Numbered from the stretch's first letter, positions 12,186 to 21,970 are shown. The stretch is 64,000 nucleotides of DNA from Ferriphaselus amnicola (GCF_000974685.2 NZ_AP018738.1:1798001-1862000), one strand, 5' to 3'. Numbers and translations are program-made. Notes: a model not told the origin generated them from the sequence alone.

Positions 12186-13892
12186 CTAAAACAGAGTCAC
12201 CTCTTCGACTTGGGCATCTCCCAATCTGAATCCCGTGACCACATGAATCGTCTCTCCCGCTAGCGCGGAAAAACTAGAAGCCGTATCCGCGATATGAGTA
12301 ACTTCCAAGTGAAATTCAGCAGACATCTGGGCGACCAGATTAATGTTGCTTTCCAAGTGTTGCGACATACGACTTTGCTCGACCAGTGCGGCAGAAATAT
12401 TTCCGACCTGCTGAGCAACGGCACGAAATGCCTGCTGCACCTCACGTATTGCATTATTAGCATGTTTCGCATTCAGAGAGCCACTCGTAGCATCGTTAGC
12501 CACTTGATTCATATTTTTGATAGCTTGCTCTACACCACCTCGAATTTCATTTGAAAACGTCTGAATGACCTGTGTCGCCGAGGCGGTACGCTCCGCCAAT
12601 TTACGGACCTCGTCAGCCACCACGGCAAAACCACGCCCTTGCTCCCCAGCTCTGGCCGCTTCAATGGCTGCATTCAGTGCTAATAAGTTGGTCTGATCGG
12701 CAATCTCACGGATTGCGCTCACCACCGCATTGATACTCTGAATCTTTTTACTGAGTTCAGAAATATCTTTCGACCCCTGCACTACCGACCTCGCGATGCC
12801 CTCCATCTCAGATACATTCCTCCCAATAATCTGAGCGCTGCGCTCGGTGGCCACTTCAGTGTTAGCTGCAATATCTCTAGCATCATTACTATTGGCCGAA
12901 ATATTCTGAATACAGAGATTCAAATCGGCAGTCGCTTGCTGCATGGTATTCACCGCAGCGTTCTGCTCACCGACAGCCCCCTTCATTTTGGTCGTCGAAC
13001 TTGATAGAGAAAGCGAGCTGTTGGTCAGATTCGATGCCGAAGCATGTAGGTCAACCAAGGTCTTGCGTAGGTTCTCGCTCATCATCAGCGCATCCGCCAG
13101 CAATCCAGTAGCACCCGCACCGCAAGCCAGACCCGCCGCAAGGTTCCCCGAAGCAACTTCTCGGACAATCTCGGCAACCTCCTTAGGGTCGCCACCGATC
13201 TGTCTTCTGACCGATGCGTTGATGGCTCTCGCCAAGATAGCCGTAATGAACAAAGTCAACAGCGTCCATGCGGCGATCCAAGCCAGCCGCAAGTAAAAGG
13301 TGTCGCTCTCCGCCTCATATTTCTGCTCGAATTTCATCTTACTGAAGTTACCAAAGCCATCACGCAGTTCGACCAGCTCACCAAGTAATTGCCTATCGAT
13401 CCCTAGCACTCGGGAGTCTGAGTCAGCATAGTTCTTGTGCGCATCAATCTGCTCAAGGTATTTTTTGCTGACCGAACGATGCTCATCCAACATGCTGTTA
13501 ACCATCATGACGAAACCATCCCACTCATCATGGTGACCAACGGCCAGCTGATTCATGCCCTCCAGCGTATTCGCCGTGTGCTGCTCGAAAGCTTGTTGCT
13601 GCGCAATAAATTCGCTGCGATATTTTACAAGTGATGCAACATCTGCACCGCGCAGCCAAACGTCCTTGGCCAGTTTGACCTCAAGCAGAAACGCAGTGTT
13701 CATGCCGTCTATTTCCAGCGCCACGTCCAGCGTTCTTTTGAGTCGATCCACCGACATCCGATCCTCCTGCAATGTGCTGTAGAGCGCCAACACGCCCGCG
13801 ACCATCATCGCCAAGAATAGCAATACCGACGACGCCTCCAGCAAACGGAGTTTGCCAGCAAGGGAAAACCGTTCGATCATCGAAAGTTTCAT
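12186..13892 (-). CDS. Methyl-accepting chemotaxis protein
   Basis: Membrane chemoreceptor feeding CheA. The ATG at 13892 has GGAGTG nine bases upstream; the longer in-frame GTG at 13901 overlaps that site. It has 568 residues: a first membrane helix (about 22-42), a periplasmic four-helix-type region (about 43-195), a second helix (about 197-215), a HAMP-like segment with IGGDP, and a long cytoplasmic signalling domain with the hairpin tip [20 protein letters not shown] followed by [17 protein letters not shown]. No che genes are nearby, so it is an orphan receptor. The ligand is not predictable. Its G+C content looks lower than that of the hemA side. Confidence 0.93.
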   Translation of the reverse strand: MKLSMIERFSLAGKLRLLEASSVLLFLAMMVAGVLALYSTLQEDRMSVDRLKRTLDVALEIDGMNTAFLLEVKLAKDVWLRGADVASLVKYRSEFIAQQQAFEQHTANTLEGMNQLAVGHHDEWDGFVMMVNSMLDEHRSVSKKYLEQIDAHKNYADSDSRVLGIDRQLLGELVELRDGFGNFSKMKFEQKYEAESDTFYLRLAWIAAWTLLTLFITAILARAINASVRRQIGGDPKEVAEIVREVASGNLAAGLACGAGATGLLADALMMSENLRKTLVDLHASASNLTNSSLSLSSSTTKMKGAVGEQNAAVNTMQQATADLNLCIQNISANSNDARDIAANTEVATERSAQIIGRNVSEMEGIARSVVQGSKDISELSKKIQSINAVVSAIREIADQTNLLALNAAIEAARAGEQGRGFAVVADEVRKLAERTASATQVIQTFSNEIRGGVEQAIKNMNQVANDATSGSLNAKHANNAIREVQQAFRAVAQQVGNISAALVEQSRMSQHLESNINLVAQMSAEFHLEVTHIADTASSFSALAGETIHVVTGFRLGDAQVEEVTLF

Positions 13893-14142
13893 TGAGCACA
13901 CTCCAACAAATCTTCGCCCGCGACGATGTCGCGTGACACTGAAAAGCGGAGGAATCGAGAGTGAAGTGACGAGCTAGCCGAACAGCCGACTCGTGATGCG
14001 AATGAAGATATGCCTGACATTTACAGCGCCCCCGTAACTTGATTTCTGAAACCGTGCGACGGGGTTTGGGTCGCGCATGACCGTCAAAGTAGCAGGCATG
14101 AGGAAATTCTGTCAAGCATATTCAATGATTCAAATATGGGCA

Positions 14143-14748
14143 TTACGGCTTCGATTTCCTAAGATGAGGTGCAAGATCAACCTCTTGCCGCTGCTCGACT
14201 ACCTGCTCCGCCACATCGAGCATCCGCTTGCGGTTACTCCGGCAATAGGCTCGCAAAGCATCGAACGTCTCGTCACTGGTCGAGCCAAAGCGCTGCATCA
14301 ACAAACCGATTGCCATACTGATGTTGCGACTGGTGTGCAATGCCGTTTTAAGATTCAGTTCGGCCTGATGCAGCTGTTTGATCTCTGTGGCGCGTTGCAG
14401 TGCAGTACGGATGGTGGGCAACACCTGCGGCACATCAAGAGGCTTGACCAGATAACCGAGCGCACCGAGTTCGGCAGCTGTCGCCACAGTAGCGGAATCA
14501 TCGTAAGCCGAAAGGAACAGGAACGGCACCGCCAATGTGTTTTTAAGCCACTGGGCAAACTCGATGCCGGAAATGCCGGGTAGATGAATGTCCAGCAAGG
14601 CCAAATCCGGCTGCTGGGCAGAGCAAAGCTGCATCGCCATTTCACCCGAATCGGCAGCCAGAATTTGATAACCCGCATCACTCAAGCCTCGAGCCAGCAG
14701 ATGCAACACCAGCCTGTCATCCTCAACCACTAGAATCGTCGTTTCCAT
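14143..14748 (-). CDS. ANTAR-domain response regulator (AmiR/NasT/PdtaR type)
   Basis: 201 residues. The N-terminal receiver has acidic residues EDD near position 10 and the phosphoacceptor Asp in LALLDIHLPG. The C-terminal helical ANTAR domain (about 135-190, NISMAIGLLMQRF...AYCRS) belongs to a family that binds tandem hexaloop RNA hairpins and prevents termination. It lies 14 bp downstream of a HisKA_2 kinase gene on the same strand, the partner class expected for PdtaS/PdtaR-like pairs. Target transcripts are unknown; I found no clear tandem AxxGxx hexaloops in the window. Confidence 0.9.
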   Translation of the reverse strand: METTILVVEDDRLVLHLLARGLSDAGYQILAADSGEMAMQLCSAQQPDLALLDIHLPGISGIEFAQWLKNTLAVPFLFLSAYDDSATVATAAELGALGYLVKPLDVPQVLPTIRTALQRATEIKQLHQAELNLKTALHTSRNISMAIGLLMQRFGSTSDETFDALRAYCRSNRKRMLDVAEQVVEQRQEVDLAPHLRKSKP

Positions 14749-14762
14749 TCTGTGTTCCCCTG

Positions 14763-16547
14763 TTATTGGGTATCAAATTGCTTATGGATGACCACAGGCG
14801 GAGCAAGATCAAGCTCTGCCGTAAAAACACCCTCCGCTTCCCGCATAGTCAAAGTTGCAGAATTTCGTGGCAGTAACGACCGAACCAGACTCAATCCTTG
14901 CCCATCCTTGATCTCATCGGTGAGTCTCGCATCAAACAAATTGGATAGGGTGATGATGACGTGACTGCCCCTCTCCTCCAATCTCACCGCAACAGTACTT
15001 TGCTTGCTACGGTGTTTGCCCGCATTGGTGAACAACTCATTCAACACCAGCGCTATCGGCACCGCCTCATCTCGACTCAACATGAGCGAATGTGTCAAAT
15101 CATCGTGATACTCCACCGCTGTACCAGAGGCATCGATGATTAAGTTCATTAGCGGACTCAGCCCAACCTCTTCCGACATCTCTTGCGCTTGCAGTCCGTG
15201 AATGATGGCAATCGAGTAGATGCGACCGATGATGACATCCACGACTTCAGCCAGATTAGGATGCTCAGATACATGCTGGCGCAGTAGTCCCACCACACCC
15301 TGCAGGTTATTCTTGATCCGATGATGCACTTCGCGTATCAACACATCCCTTTGCTGCTTGATCTCAATCAAGCGCAACTCATTCCGTTTGACTCGATCGG
15401 TAATGTCGCGCGCAAAGACAACGATGGCATCATTGCGAGATGCCGAACGGTTGACACTGATCTCAAAGTCAATCAATTCGCCGTTTTTTCGGCGATGTCG
15501 CGTTTCAAAAAGATCATGCCCCACTTCGACGATTCGTTGTATGTGCTTGGCAACCTCTTGTGGAGACTCACTAGCCTCAATATCTTGGATGCGCATCTTC
15601 AGCATCTCTTCGCGTGTATAACCAACCATCCGACAATAGCTATCGTTAACTTCCAGTATTCGACCCGTCGTATCACAGAACCAGAAGCCTTCTGAGATGG
15701 TTTGAATGATGCCCTGATACTCCATCTCCCGCAGCCTACTCTGAGTAATGTCCTGAGTCGTTCCGAATCCACCGAGCAACTCCCCCGACTCACCGAACTC
15801 CAACAGTGCATTCTCCCGAACATACCTAACCGCGCCATTCACGATGATACGATGTTCGATGTCATAAGGCTCACCATGCAATGCCGCTTGCCACATCCGA
15901 TCAACATAATCCCGATCATCGGGGTGAACAATCGACAAGAAATTATCATAAGTCAAAGGGTTGCCAACCGGAATGCCAAATATCCTGTAATTTTCATCCG
16001 ACCAGTTCAACTGATTATGGCGCACATCCAGACGCCAGTTTCCAATTTTCCCCATACTCTGAGCACGATGCAGATCCGCCTGACTATCCCGAAGATATTC
16101 TCCTGCCCGCTCGAACTTCTTGACCGCAGTCTCCAGCTTCTCCTGATAGCGATGCATAGCCCCCACAACTAGACTCACGATCAACCCATCCACCAGAAAT
16201 ACCGTGTTCGACCACAAGGCCACTTCTACGGAGTGCAGCGAAATCGTGTAATAAGGCGGCACAAAAATGAATGTAGCAATGCAAATCCCAATGAACACGG
16301 CGAACAGACCGGCACGAAATCCAAAGATAACGGCGGACAGCGTGACCGCCGGAAAGAGTGTCAGGTATTGCAGCCCCGCATCGAGCGGCGCAACTGCCAG
16401 GCGCACCCAAAGTGCCACCCCCATCAGTACGCACACCATCAGATACTGGAAAACCCCCTCGAACTTCGGCTGACCCTCACCTAAGTAATCAAAGACTTGT
16501 GAAACACCATCTATGGTAAACATCCTTAGATTAGTAATTGACTTCAA
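14763..16547 (-). CDS. Membrane PAS-PAS sensor kinase, HisKA_2 family
   Basis: Sensor kinase for the adjacent ANTAR regulator. The N-terminus carries several hydrophobic helices (four or so before the PAS domains), resembling the DUF4118/KdpD-type membrane module (LMVCVLMGVALWVRL and following). Two PAS domains follow. The transmitter has the HisKA_2 box IREVHHRIKNNLQG and the N-box VLNELFTNAGKH. Start choice: TTG at 16547 has GGGAG eight bases upstream, giving 594 residues. The next ATG (16523) lacks a ribosome-binding site, and the frame opens at a TTG at 16586 without one. The gene is divergent from the c-di-GMP operon. Confidence 0.85.
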   Translation of the reverse strand: MKSITNLRMFTIDGVSQVFDYLGEGQPKFEGVFQYLMVCVLMGVALWVRLAVAPLDAGLQYLTLFPAVTLSAVIFGFRAGLFAVFIGICIATFIFVPPYYTISLHSVEVALWSNTVFLVDGLIVSLVVGAMHRYQEKLETAVKKFERAGEYLRDSQADLHRAQSMGKIGNWRLDVRHNQLNWSDENYRIFGIPVGNPLTYDNFLSIVHPDDRDYVDRMWQAALHGEPYDIEHRIIVNGAVRYVRENALLEFGESGELLGGFGTTQDITQSRLREMEYQGIIQTISEGFWFCDTTGRILEVNDSYCRMVGYTREEMLKMRIQDIEASESPQEVAKHIQRIVEVGHDLFETRHRRKNGELIDFEISVNRSASRNDAIVVFARDITDRVKRNELRLIEIKQQRDVLIREVHHRIKNNLQGVVGLLRQHVSEHPNLAEVVDVIIGRIYSIAIIHGLQAQEMSEEVGLSPLMNLIIDASGTAVEYHDDLTHSLMLSRDEAVPIALVLNELFTNAGKHRSKQSTVAVRLEERGSHVIITLSNLFDARLTDEIKDGQGLSLVRSLLPRNSATLTMREAEGVFTAELDLAPPVVIHKQFDTQ

Positions 16548-16622
16548 CTCAGATGCTCCCGTGATTAGATTGATCCTGCCCTCCAAGATTATGCCGCAAC
16601 GAAAGAGCTGATTTGCAGATTC

Positions 16623-16658
16623 TGATCCAAGTAAAGAACTTTGGCTTGACTTGGATCA
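16623..16658. promoter_or_regulatory. Operator-like dyad in the divergent intergenic region
   Basis: A perfect 10-bp inverted repeat, TGATCCAAGT (16623-16632) and ACTTGGATCA (16649-16658), with a 16-bp spacer. The right arm overlaps the -35 box of the plus-strand promoter at 16646. It lies between the kinase gene and the diguanylate cyclase operon. The geometry fits a dimeric DNA-binding protein; the regulator is unknown. A related half-site, ATCCAGTAAAG, precedes the second promoter near 25105. Confidence 0.55.
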
Positions 16659-16675
16659 CCGTTTCTTGCTAATTT
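16646..16675 (+). promoter_or_regulatory. Sigma70-like promoter of first signalling operon
   Basis: TTGACT (16646-16651), 18-bp spacer, TAATTT (16670-16675). The predicted transcript starts at or just before the repeated structured element at 16681. The element copy at 25154 has the same promoter-to-element spacing within 1 bp, which supports both calls. Confidence 0.65.
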
Positions 16676-16680
16676 CGCCC

Positions 16681-16738
16681 CGTACGCAACCCAACCCCTG
16701 TTGCTGATTCTTTCCTAAAGGGGGTTTTGTGTACGCAC
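16681..16738 (+). promoter_or_regulatory. Repeated structured leader element, copy 1
   Basis: A 58-bp element almost identical at both ends to the copy at 25154-25210 (5' block 24 of 25 bases, 3' block 20 of 20); only the central loop differs in length and sequence. The 5' arm CGTACGCAA can pair with TTGTGTACG (9 bp, one G-U). After a CCC bulge, AACCCCT pairs with GGGGGTT. An alternative hairpin GCAAC/GTTGC with a 9-base loop competes with it, or combines with it as a pseudoknot. The 3' arm holds AGGGGG and a GTG codon four bases later. It lies 200 bp upstream of the haem-motif diguanylate cyclase. Not recognised as a known riboswitch; no folding energy was calculated. Confidence 0.6.
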
Positions 16739-16935
16739 TGAGCAGAAATAATCAATCAAGCTATTCGCTATTCCGCACCTGCACTGAAAGTTGGCGCGCT
16801 GACTGCTATCCGTTCGCCTCACCACTTCACACTTTATCTCTAATCGTGGCGGCAGAGCCTCAGCGGAACAGGTCAGCTCAACTATTCCCAACCAATACCG
16901 AAGGTGCGTCTCAGCACATTACTCGACAGGGATAG
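16729..16935 (+). CDS. Possible leader reading frame in element copy 1
   Basis: A 68-codon frame starts at the GTG inside the repeated element (MYALSRNNQ...) and stops three bases before the ATG of the diguanylate cyclase gene. AGGGGG lies four bases upstream of the GTG but would be paired in the predicted hairpin. The peptide resembles nothing I know and shares only MYAL with the copy-2 frame. If translated, its role would be coupling rather than peptide function. A chance open frame is a serious alternative. Confidence 0.25.
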   Translation: MYALSRNNQSSYSLFRTCTESWRADCYPFASPLHTLSLIVAAEPQRNRSAQLFPTNTEGASQHITRQG

Positions 16936-16938
16936 GGC

Positions 16939-18810
16939 ATGACACTCAGAAGAAAACGCTACTGGTTCACCGTCAGCACATCATTGGTATTGATCGTGCT
17001 TTTCTCCGTTGTCACCATCCAGTCATTCAGCTACTTCAGTCAGGACACCATACGTGAACAGGCTCGAATGACAGCTGAGATGCTGCGCATCTCGCTGACC
17101 GAGCAGATGCGCACCGGTGTGATCTCGGAACGGGAGACGCTGTTCAAACGCTTGCGCACCATCCCCGGCTTGGTCGATGTCCGAGTCATGCGCGGCGAGC
17201 CGGTGATCCAGCAGTTCGGCCCCGGCATCGATGGCGAGAAGCCACGGCTGGATATGGAGAAGCGGGTGTTGGCCACTGGGCAATGGGAGGAGCAGTTCGT
17301 CCAGGAAAAAGGCAACACCATCTACCGCATCACCATTCCCTACATAGCCAGCAGCACCACCTCGCTGAACTGCTTGCAATGCCACAATGTGCCGGAAGGC
17401 AGCATCAATGGTGCGGTGACACTGGGATTCTCGCTTGACAACATGCAGCACACCGAGCTGCTCGCGATCTCTCCGATCATCCTGCTGCTGATCGTTTTCG
17501 GTCTGTGTCTGGGCTATTTCCTCAAGAAACTGTTCCAGCCCATGGTTGCCACGGTGGAGCAACTCAAATCAGTCGTCGAGAATGCCGAGACCGGCGACTT
17601 CAGTGGCCGGATCAGCGCCGCCAGCAAAGATGAGATCGGAGACATCGCCCTCCACACCAACACCCTGATGGCTGCGCTGGAGCAAAGCATAGGCAAGATC
17701 TCCAGCCGTATCCAGTCGCTGGGAGAGCACACCCGCCGCGAGGGTGACCGCAACAATCTGCTGGAACATACCGTGCGCATCGTCGATGAGATGGTCGGCG
17801 CGACACGCTTCAAACTGGCGGTGGAGAACGACTTGGATCTCGACGAGATCTACGCGCGCCTGCATCTGGTGCTGAAGCAGCATTTCGGACTCAAGCACTT
17901 CTCCTACTATCAGGTGGAGAACAACGGCAAGAATCTGAAACCCGTGTTCGTGGAAGGCCTAGCCCAACCCAGTGAGCTATGGTGCGATCCCGAGATCCTA
18001 GTCAACGCAGAAGTCTGCCGCAGCAAGCGCATCGCAGCCTGCGTCTCCAGCGTGGACGCTCCGCAGATATGCAACCGTTTTTGCGGCAATGCCAAAGGGA
18101 TGGGCGAATTGGTGCACATCTGTATTCCCGTCATGCTTTCCGGGCATGTCGGCGGAGTCTTACAGATTGTTCTGACCGAAGACGAACGTCGGCAACATGC
18201 AGACATCGAACAGACCGCACAGCTCTACCTCAATCAGGTCGCCCCCGTGATCGAAGCGCGTCATTTGATGCAATCGCTGAAAAACACGGCAATGCGCGAC
18301 CCGATGACCGGACTGTATAACCGTCGTTTCATCGAAGACTACATCGACAGTCTGACCGCCAGCATCCTGCGCCAGAAGAGCAATCTGGGGATATTGATGT
18401 GTGACGTGGATTTCTTCAAACAGGTGAATGACAACTACGGACACGATGTGGGCGATCAAATCATCAAAGGACTGGCCGAGATCATCAAGAAAGCGATACG
18501 CGCCTCTGATCTAGCCATCCGCTTCGGCGGCGAAGAATTCATGATCCTGCTGCCGGACACGGATGCCGAGGGCTGCATGTTGCTAGCCGAACGCATCCGA
18601 CTGGCGCTCAAGGAGAACATCTTCCAGACCCCGCAAGGGCCGCTCAAGAAAACGCTTTCTATCGGTTTCGCCGTCTTCCCGCAGGATGGTAAGGGTTTCT
18701 GGGAGTGTGTGAAGTATTCCGATATCGCCCTCTATCATGCCAAAGAGCATGGCCGTGATCAGAGCGTCATGTTCACGGCAGAGATGTGGACTGGGACGGA
18801 TCAGTATTGA
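16939..18810 (+). CDS. Haem-c-motif membrane diguanylate cyclase (HAMP-GAF-GGDEF)
   Basis: 623 residues. A membrane helix (about 10-30) leads to a periplasmic sensor domain ending with NCLQCHNVPEG; CLQCH (145-149) is a CxxCH c-type haem attachment motif on the side where cytochrome c is matured. A second helix (about 174-195), HAMP, and a GAF domain follow. The GAF domain carries five cysteines in about 45 residues (WCDPE, EVCRS, AACVS, QICNRFC). The GGDEF domain has FGGEEF and an RASD inhibitory site. It probably makes c-di-GMP in response to redox state or a haem ligand; the signal is inference. ATG at 16939 has AGGGATAGGG upstream. First gene of the plus-strand operon. Confidence 0.9.
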   Translation: MTLRRKRYWFTVSTSLVLIVLFSVVTIQSFSYFSQDTIREQARMTAEMLRISLTEQMRTGVISERETLFKRLRTIPGLVDVRVMRGEPVIQQFGPGIDGEKPRLDMEKRVLATGQWEEQFVQEKGNTIYRITIPYIASSTTSLNCLQCHNVPEGSINGAVTLGFSLDNMQHTELLAISPIILLLIVFGLCLGYFLKKLFQPMVATVEQLKSVVENAETGDFSGRISAASKDEIGDIALHTNTLMAALEQSIGKISSRIQSLGEHTRREGDRNNLLEHTVRIVDEMVGATRFKLAVENDLDLDEIYARLHLVLKQHFGLKHFSYYQVENNGKNLKPVFVEGLAQPSELWCDPEILVNAEVCRSKRIAACVSSVDAPQICNRFCGNAKGMGELVHICIPVMLSGHVGGVLQIVLTEDERRQHADIEQTAQLYLNQVAPVIEARHLMQSLKNTAMRDPMTGLYNRRFIEDYIDSLTASILRQKSNLGILMCDVDFFKQVNDNYGHDVGDQIIKGLAEIIKKAIRASDLAIRFGGEEFMILLPDTDAEGCMLLAERIRLALKENIFQTPQGPLKKTLSIGFAVFPQDGKGFWECVKYSDIALYHAKEHGRDQSVMFTAEMWTGTDQY

Positions 18811-18856
18811 AGTCCTCAAGGCAATAATTGTCATGGAGAATGGTGTGGAAGTTGCA

Positions 18857-19696
18857 ATGGAACGTACGATATTGCTGGTCGATGATGATGAAAACATCAC
18901 CTCCTCGCTGGTTAGGCTGTTGCGCCGCGATGGTTACAGCATCCTGCGCGCCAACAGCGGTCAGGAGGGTTTGGCCGTATTAGCGCAACACAAGGTAGGT
19001 GTGATCATTTCCGACCAGCGCATGCCGGGAATGACCGGGACGGAGTTTCTGACCAAAGTCCGCGAACGCTATCCCGATACCGTACGCGTCGTACTGAGCG
19101 GCTATACCGAATTGAATTCGGTCACAGACGCCATCAATCGTGGTGCTGTCTATAAGTTCCTCACCAAACCGTGGGAAGATGAACTGTTGCGCGCCAATGT
19201 TGATGAAGCGTTCCAGCGCCACGAAATGAAGATCGAGAATGCGCGATTGGCACGCGAGCTACAACAGGCCAACAATGCACTTAAACAGATCAATCTGGAG
19301 CTTGAGCAACGTGTAGAGCGCAAGGCACGCGAGATCGTGCATAACCTCGCAGCACTCCAAGTTTCGCAAGAGATGCTTGAAGTCATGCCCGTAGCCGCTC
19401 TCGGCATCGACAATACAGGCATGATCGTTGCCGCTAATCAGATGGCTCGCCTGCTCTTTGCTAAGAACATAGAGACCTCGTCATTGCTCGGTGAAATGGC
19501 CGCAACGATCATTCCAGAATCGTTATTAAGCTGGGCATCATCAAGGTTGCACCTGCGGGACGAGGAGGCCAGAACATTTGACATCGCGGGAAATGATGCC
19601 CGTTGCTGGTGTCGATCGATGGGTGAATTCTCACGCTCGAATGGCGTGCTGCTGGTCATTGATGCGGGCATCCAGCCCCCATCGAAAGAGAGATGA
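18857..19696 (+). CDS. Response regulator with REC and PAS-like domains
   Basis: Receiver domain with LLVDDDENI, phosphoacceptor Asp in ISDQRMPGMTG, and conserved VVLSGYTE and FLTKPWED; this is the receiver subtype also found in RpfG-like proteins. A coiled coil (about 120-165) connects to a PAS-like domain (MPVAALGIDNTGMIVAANQMARLLF). No DNA-binding or enzymatic output is visible, so it may act by protein contact, for example with the HDOD protein that follows. The start at 18857 has GGAAG six bases upstream; an ATG at 18833 is the alternative. The ATGA overlap with the next gene indicates coupling. Confidence 0.85.
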   Translation: MERTILLVDDDENITSSLVRLLRRDGYSILRANSGQEGLAVLAQHKVGVIISDQRMPGMTGTEFLTKVRERYPDTVRVVLSGYTELNSVTDAINRGAVYKFLTKPWEDELLRANVDEAFQRHEMKIENARLARELQQANNALKQINLELEQRVERKAREIVHNLAALQVSQEMLEVMPVAALGIDNTGMIVAANQMARLLFAKNIETSSLLGEMAATIIPESLLSWASSRLHLRDEEARTFDIAGNDARCWCRSMGEFSRSNGVLLVIDAGIQPPSKER

Positions 19697-20532
19697 TGTC
19701 CCCGACCATCGACAAACAGGAGTTGTTCTCCAAACTCCACCAACTCCCCTCTTTACCACTGATCGTGCAGGAGGTAATCGCCAGCTTCAATGATGCCGAT
19801 ATGGATACCACCTCGCTGACGAAGAAGATCGCTCAAGATCAGGGTTTGAGCGCTAAGGTGTTGCGGGTGGCAAACTCACCGTTCTATGGCTTGCCGCGTA
19901 AGGTCGGTTCGATACAGGAAGCCATTACGATATTAGGATTCGACTGCGTCCGTTCCCTCGTATTGTCGGCCAGTGTAGCCAAGACCTTTGCGGGTGCGCC
20001 CAACAGCACATTCGATCGCCTTGCCTATTGGCAACGATGCTTCCGTGTGGCGACCTACTCCAAAGCACTGGCAAGCTGCCTACGCGTAGATCAAAAGATG
20101 GCCTTCACGGCAGGCATGTTCTACGACATCGGATTACTGGTGCTGGATCTATGCATCCCGGAACAGTTCGCCGCGCTGTTACAACAGCAAGCGACCTCGA
20201 ATCTACCCTTGATCGAGATAGAGCAGGCGGGTCTCGGCTTCGGCCATGCCGAGATCGGTGCGGAGATCATTCGGCGCTGGAACTTCCCACTGGAGATCGA
20301 ACAGGTCACTCGGTACTGGCAACAGCCGGAGCTACAGACGACCTTCGTCCCCTTGGTTTGTGTAGTTCATGTGGCCGCATTATTGGAAAACGGAGTGAAC
20401 GGCGATGAGCTGGTGGCAAAACTGGGCGCCACATGGTGTGGCCGGATGCAGATCACGTGGGAGCGCATCGAGGCCTGCCTACCTCCGCCGGAACAACTGG
20501 ATGCCGCGTCTAGCCTAGCAAAATCGAGCTAA
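19693..20532 (+). CDS. HDOD-domain signalling protein
   Basis: 279 residues dominated by an HDOD domain (about 10-210), an HD-related fold lacking the metal-binding HD pair. Typical segments are LPSLPLIVQEV, DQGLSAKVLRVANSPFYGL and SIQEAITILGFDCVRSLVLS. HDOD proteins act as non-enzymatic partners of c-di-GMP and two-component proteins (GsmR and its relatives are examples). It begins within the stop of the REC-PAS gene and is followed after 13 bp by a kinase gene. Confidence 0.88.
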   Translation: MMSPTIDKQELFSKLHQLPSLPLIVQEVIASFNDADMDTTSLTKKIAQDQGLSAKVLRVANSPFYGLPRKVGSIQEAITILGFDCVRSLVLSASVAKTFAGAPNSTFDRLAYWQRCFRVATYSKALASCLRVDQKMAFTAGMFYDIGLLVLDLCIPEQFAALLQQQATSNLPLIEIEQAGLGFGHAEIGAEIIRRWNFPLEIEQVTRYWQQPELQTTFVPLVCVVHVAALLENGVNGDELVAKLGATWCGRMQITWERIEACLPPPEQLDAASSLAKSS

Positions 20533-20545
20533 GCAAGGGAGGGAT

Positions 20546-21970
20546 ATGTCTCTGGAACGATTGAAGCAACTCACTTGGATCTATGACCTGCATCGTTTGG
20601 GACAGGATGCCGTCGCCACAGAAGACACCTCTTCCGTTTATCAACGGCTGTTGCAACATATCGTCGGAGGATTTGAAGCTGAAAGCGGGTCCCTCGCTTT
20701 GCTGAATCACAAGAACAACCACCTGACCATCGTTGCGGGAATCGACCTTCCTAGCGGAGTGATCGGACGACAAATCCCCTTGGGCGAAGGCGTGCTGGGC
20801 TGGGTCGTCAAGGAGAACACCCCCCTCTTACTCAATGGTGACGCATCCAGTGATTCGCGCTTTCGGCGCAATCGCGAGAATCGAAGTCCCGCTGCAGCCA
20901 CCTCAGCGATGTGCTGGCCACTGAAGATCGATGGCAGCTCCATAGGTGGCATCTCCGTAAATCGTTCGATCAGCGCGACAGTCAGCATGAATCGAACTGG
21001 AGACAAACCGCCATTCACAGAAGCTGACCTCGATGCAGGCTCGACCCTGCTGGATATGGTCAGCTTGGCGCTATCCAACATTCAACTACATATCGAACAA
21101 AAGCGACGACTGGAAAGTCTGCACCGGCTTAACCTGCAACTAGCAGAAGCTCAAAGTCACCTGATGCAATCGGACAAGATGGCCTCGATCGGCCAGTTGG
21201 CGGCGGGTGTAGCACACGAGATCAACAACCCCATCGGCTATGTCTATTCCAATCTAGGCACGCTGGAAAAGTACGTGCAAGATACCTTTGCTCTGCTCGA
21301 CCTGTATGAACAGGCAGAGACCGCAATTTCTGACCCGACCCTACGGACGCAATTAACCGTAGCAAAAGATAAGCTTGACCTCGAATTCCTCAAAGAAGAT
21401 CTGCAATCACTGATGGCTGAGTCCAAAGATGGCATCACCCGCGTCAAGAAGATCGTGCAGAACCTGAAGGATTTCTCACACGTCGATACCAACGATGAGT
21501 GGCATTTCTCCAACCTCCATCAAGGACTGGACAGCACCCTGAACATTGTCAACAACGAGATCAAATACAAGGCTGAAGTAATCAAGGAATACGGCATCAT
21601 CCCCGAAGTGGAATGCCTGTCTTCGCAACTGAATCAGGTATTCATGAATCTGCTGGTGAATGCCGCCCATGCCATTGAAGCCCATGGCACCATCACCGTT
21701 CGCACCGGCCAACAGGAGGATAAAGTTTGGGTCGAAGTGGCCGATACTGGCAAGGGCATCAAACCCGAACTCTTACAGAAGATCTTTGATCCGTTCTTCA
21801 CCACCAAACCCATCGGCAAGGGCACCGGGCTGGGGCTATCGCTCTCCTACGGCATCCTGCAAAAACACCACGGACGGATCGAAGTACGCAGTGAGATCGG
21901 CAAAGGCACGACCTTCCGCGTCTCACTCCCGATCAAACAGCCACAGGCTGTGCTAGCAACAACAAAATGA
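20546..21970 (+). CDS. GAF sensor histidine kinase (paralogue 1)
   Basis: 474 residues, no membrane segment. The GAF domain spans about 15-180. A coiled coil then leads into a HisKA H-box ([12 protein letters not shown], His near residue 223) and an HATPase_c domain with [43 protein letters not shown]. From about residue 198 onward it is close to identical to the next gene's transmitter, including a nucleotide stretch with mostly third-position changes. It lies in the same operon and overlaps the next gene by 4 bp. Candidate partners are the REC proteins at 18857 and 23739. Confidence 0.93.
   Translation: MSLERLKQLTWIYDLHRLGQDAVATEDTSSVYQRLLQHIVGGFEAESGSLALLNHKNNHLTIVAGIDLPSGVIGRQIPLGEGVLGWVVKENTPLLLNGDASSDSRFRRNRENRSPAAATSAMCWPLKIDGSSIGGISVNRSISATVSMNRTGDKPPFTEADLDAGSTLLDMVSLALSNIQLHIEQKRRLESLHRLNLQLAEAQSHLMQSDKMASIGQLAAGVAHEINNPIGYVYSNLGTLEKYVQDTFALLDLYEQAETAISDPTLRTQLTVAKDKLDLEFLKEDLQSLMAESKDGITRVKKIVQNLKDFSHVDTNDEWHFSNLHQGLDSTLNIVNNEIKYKAEVIKEYGIIPEVECLSSQLNQVFMNLLVNAAHAIEAHGTITVRTGQQEDKVWVEVADTGKGIKPELLQKIFDPFFTTKPIGKGTGLGLSLSYGILQKHHGRIEVRSEIGKGTTFRVSLPIKQPQAVLATTK

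Noticed and set aside
16681-16738. Element copy 1 as a GEMM (c-di-GMP-I), c-di-GMP-II or fluoride riboswitch
   Set aside because: The conserved sequence blocks of those classes, as I remember them, are not present. The pairing pattern is different.
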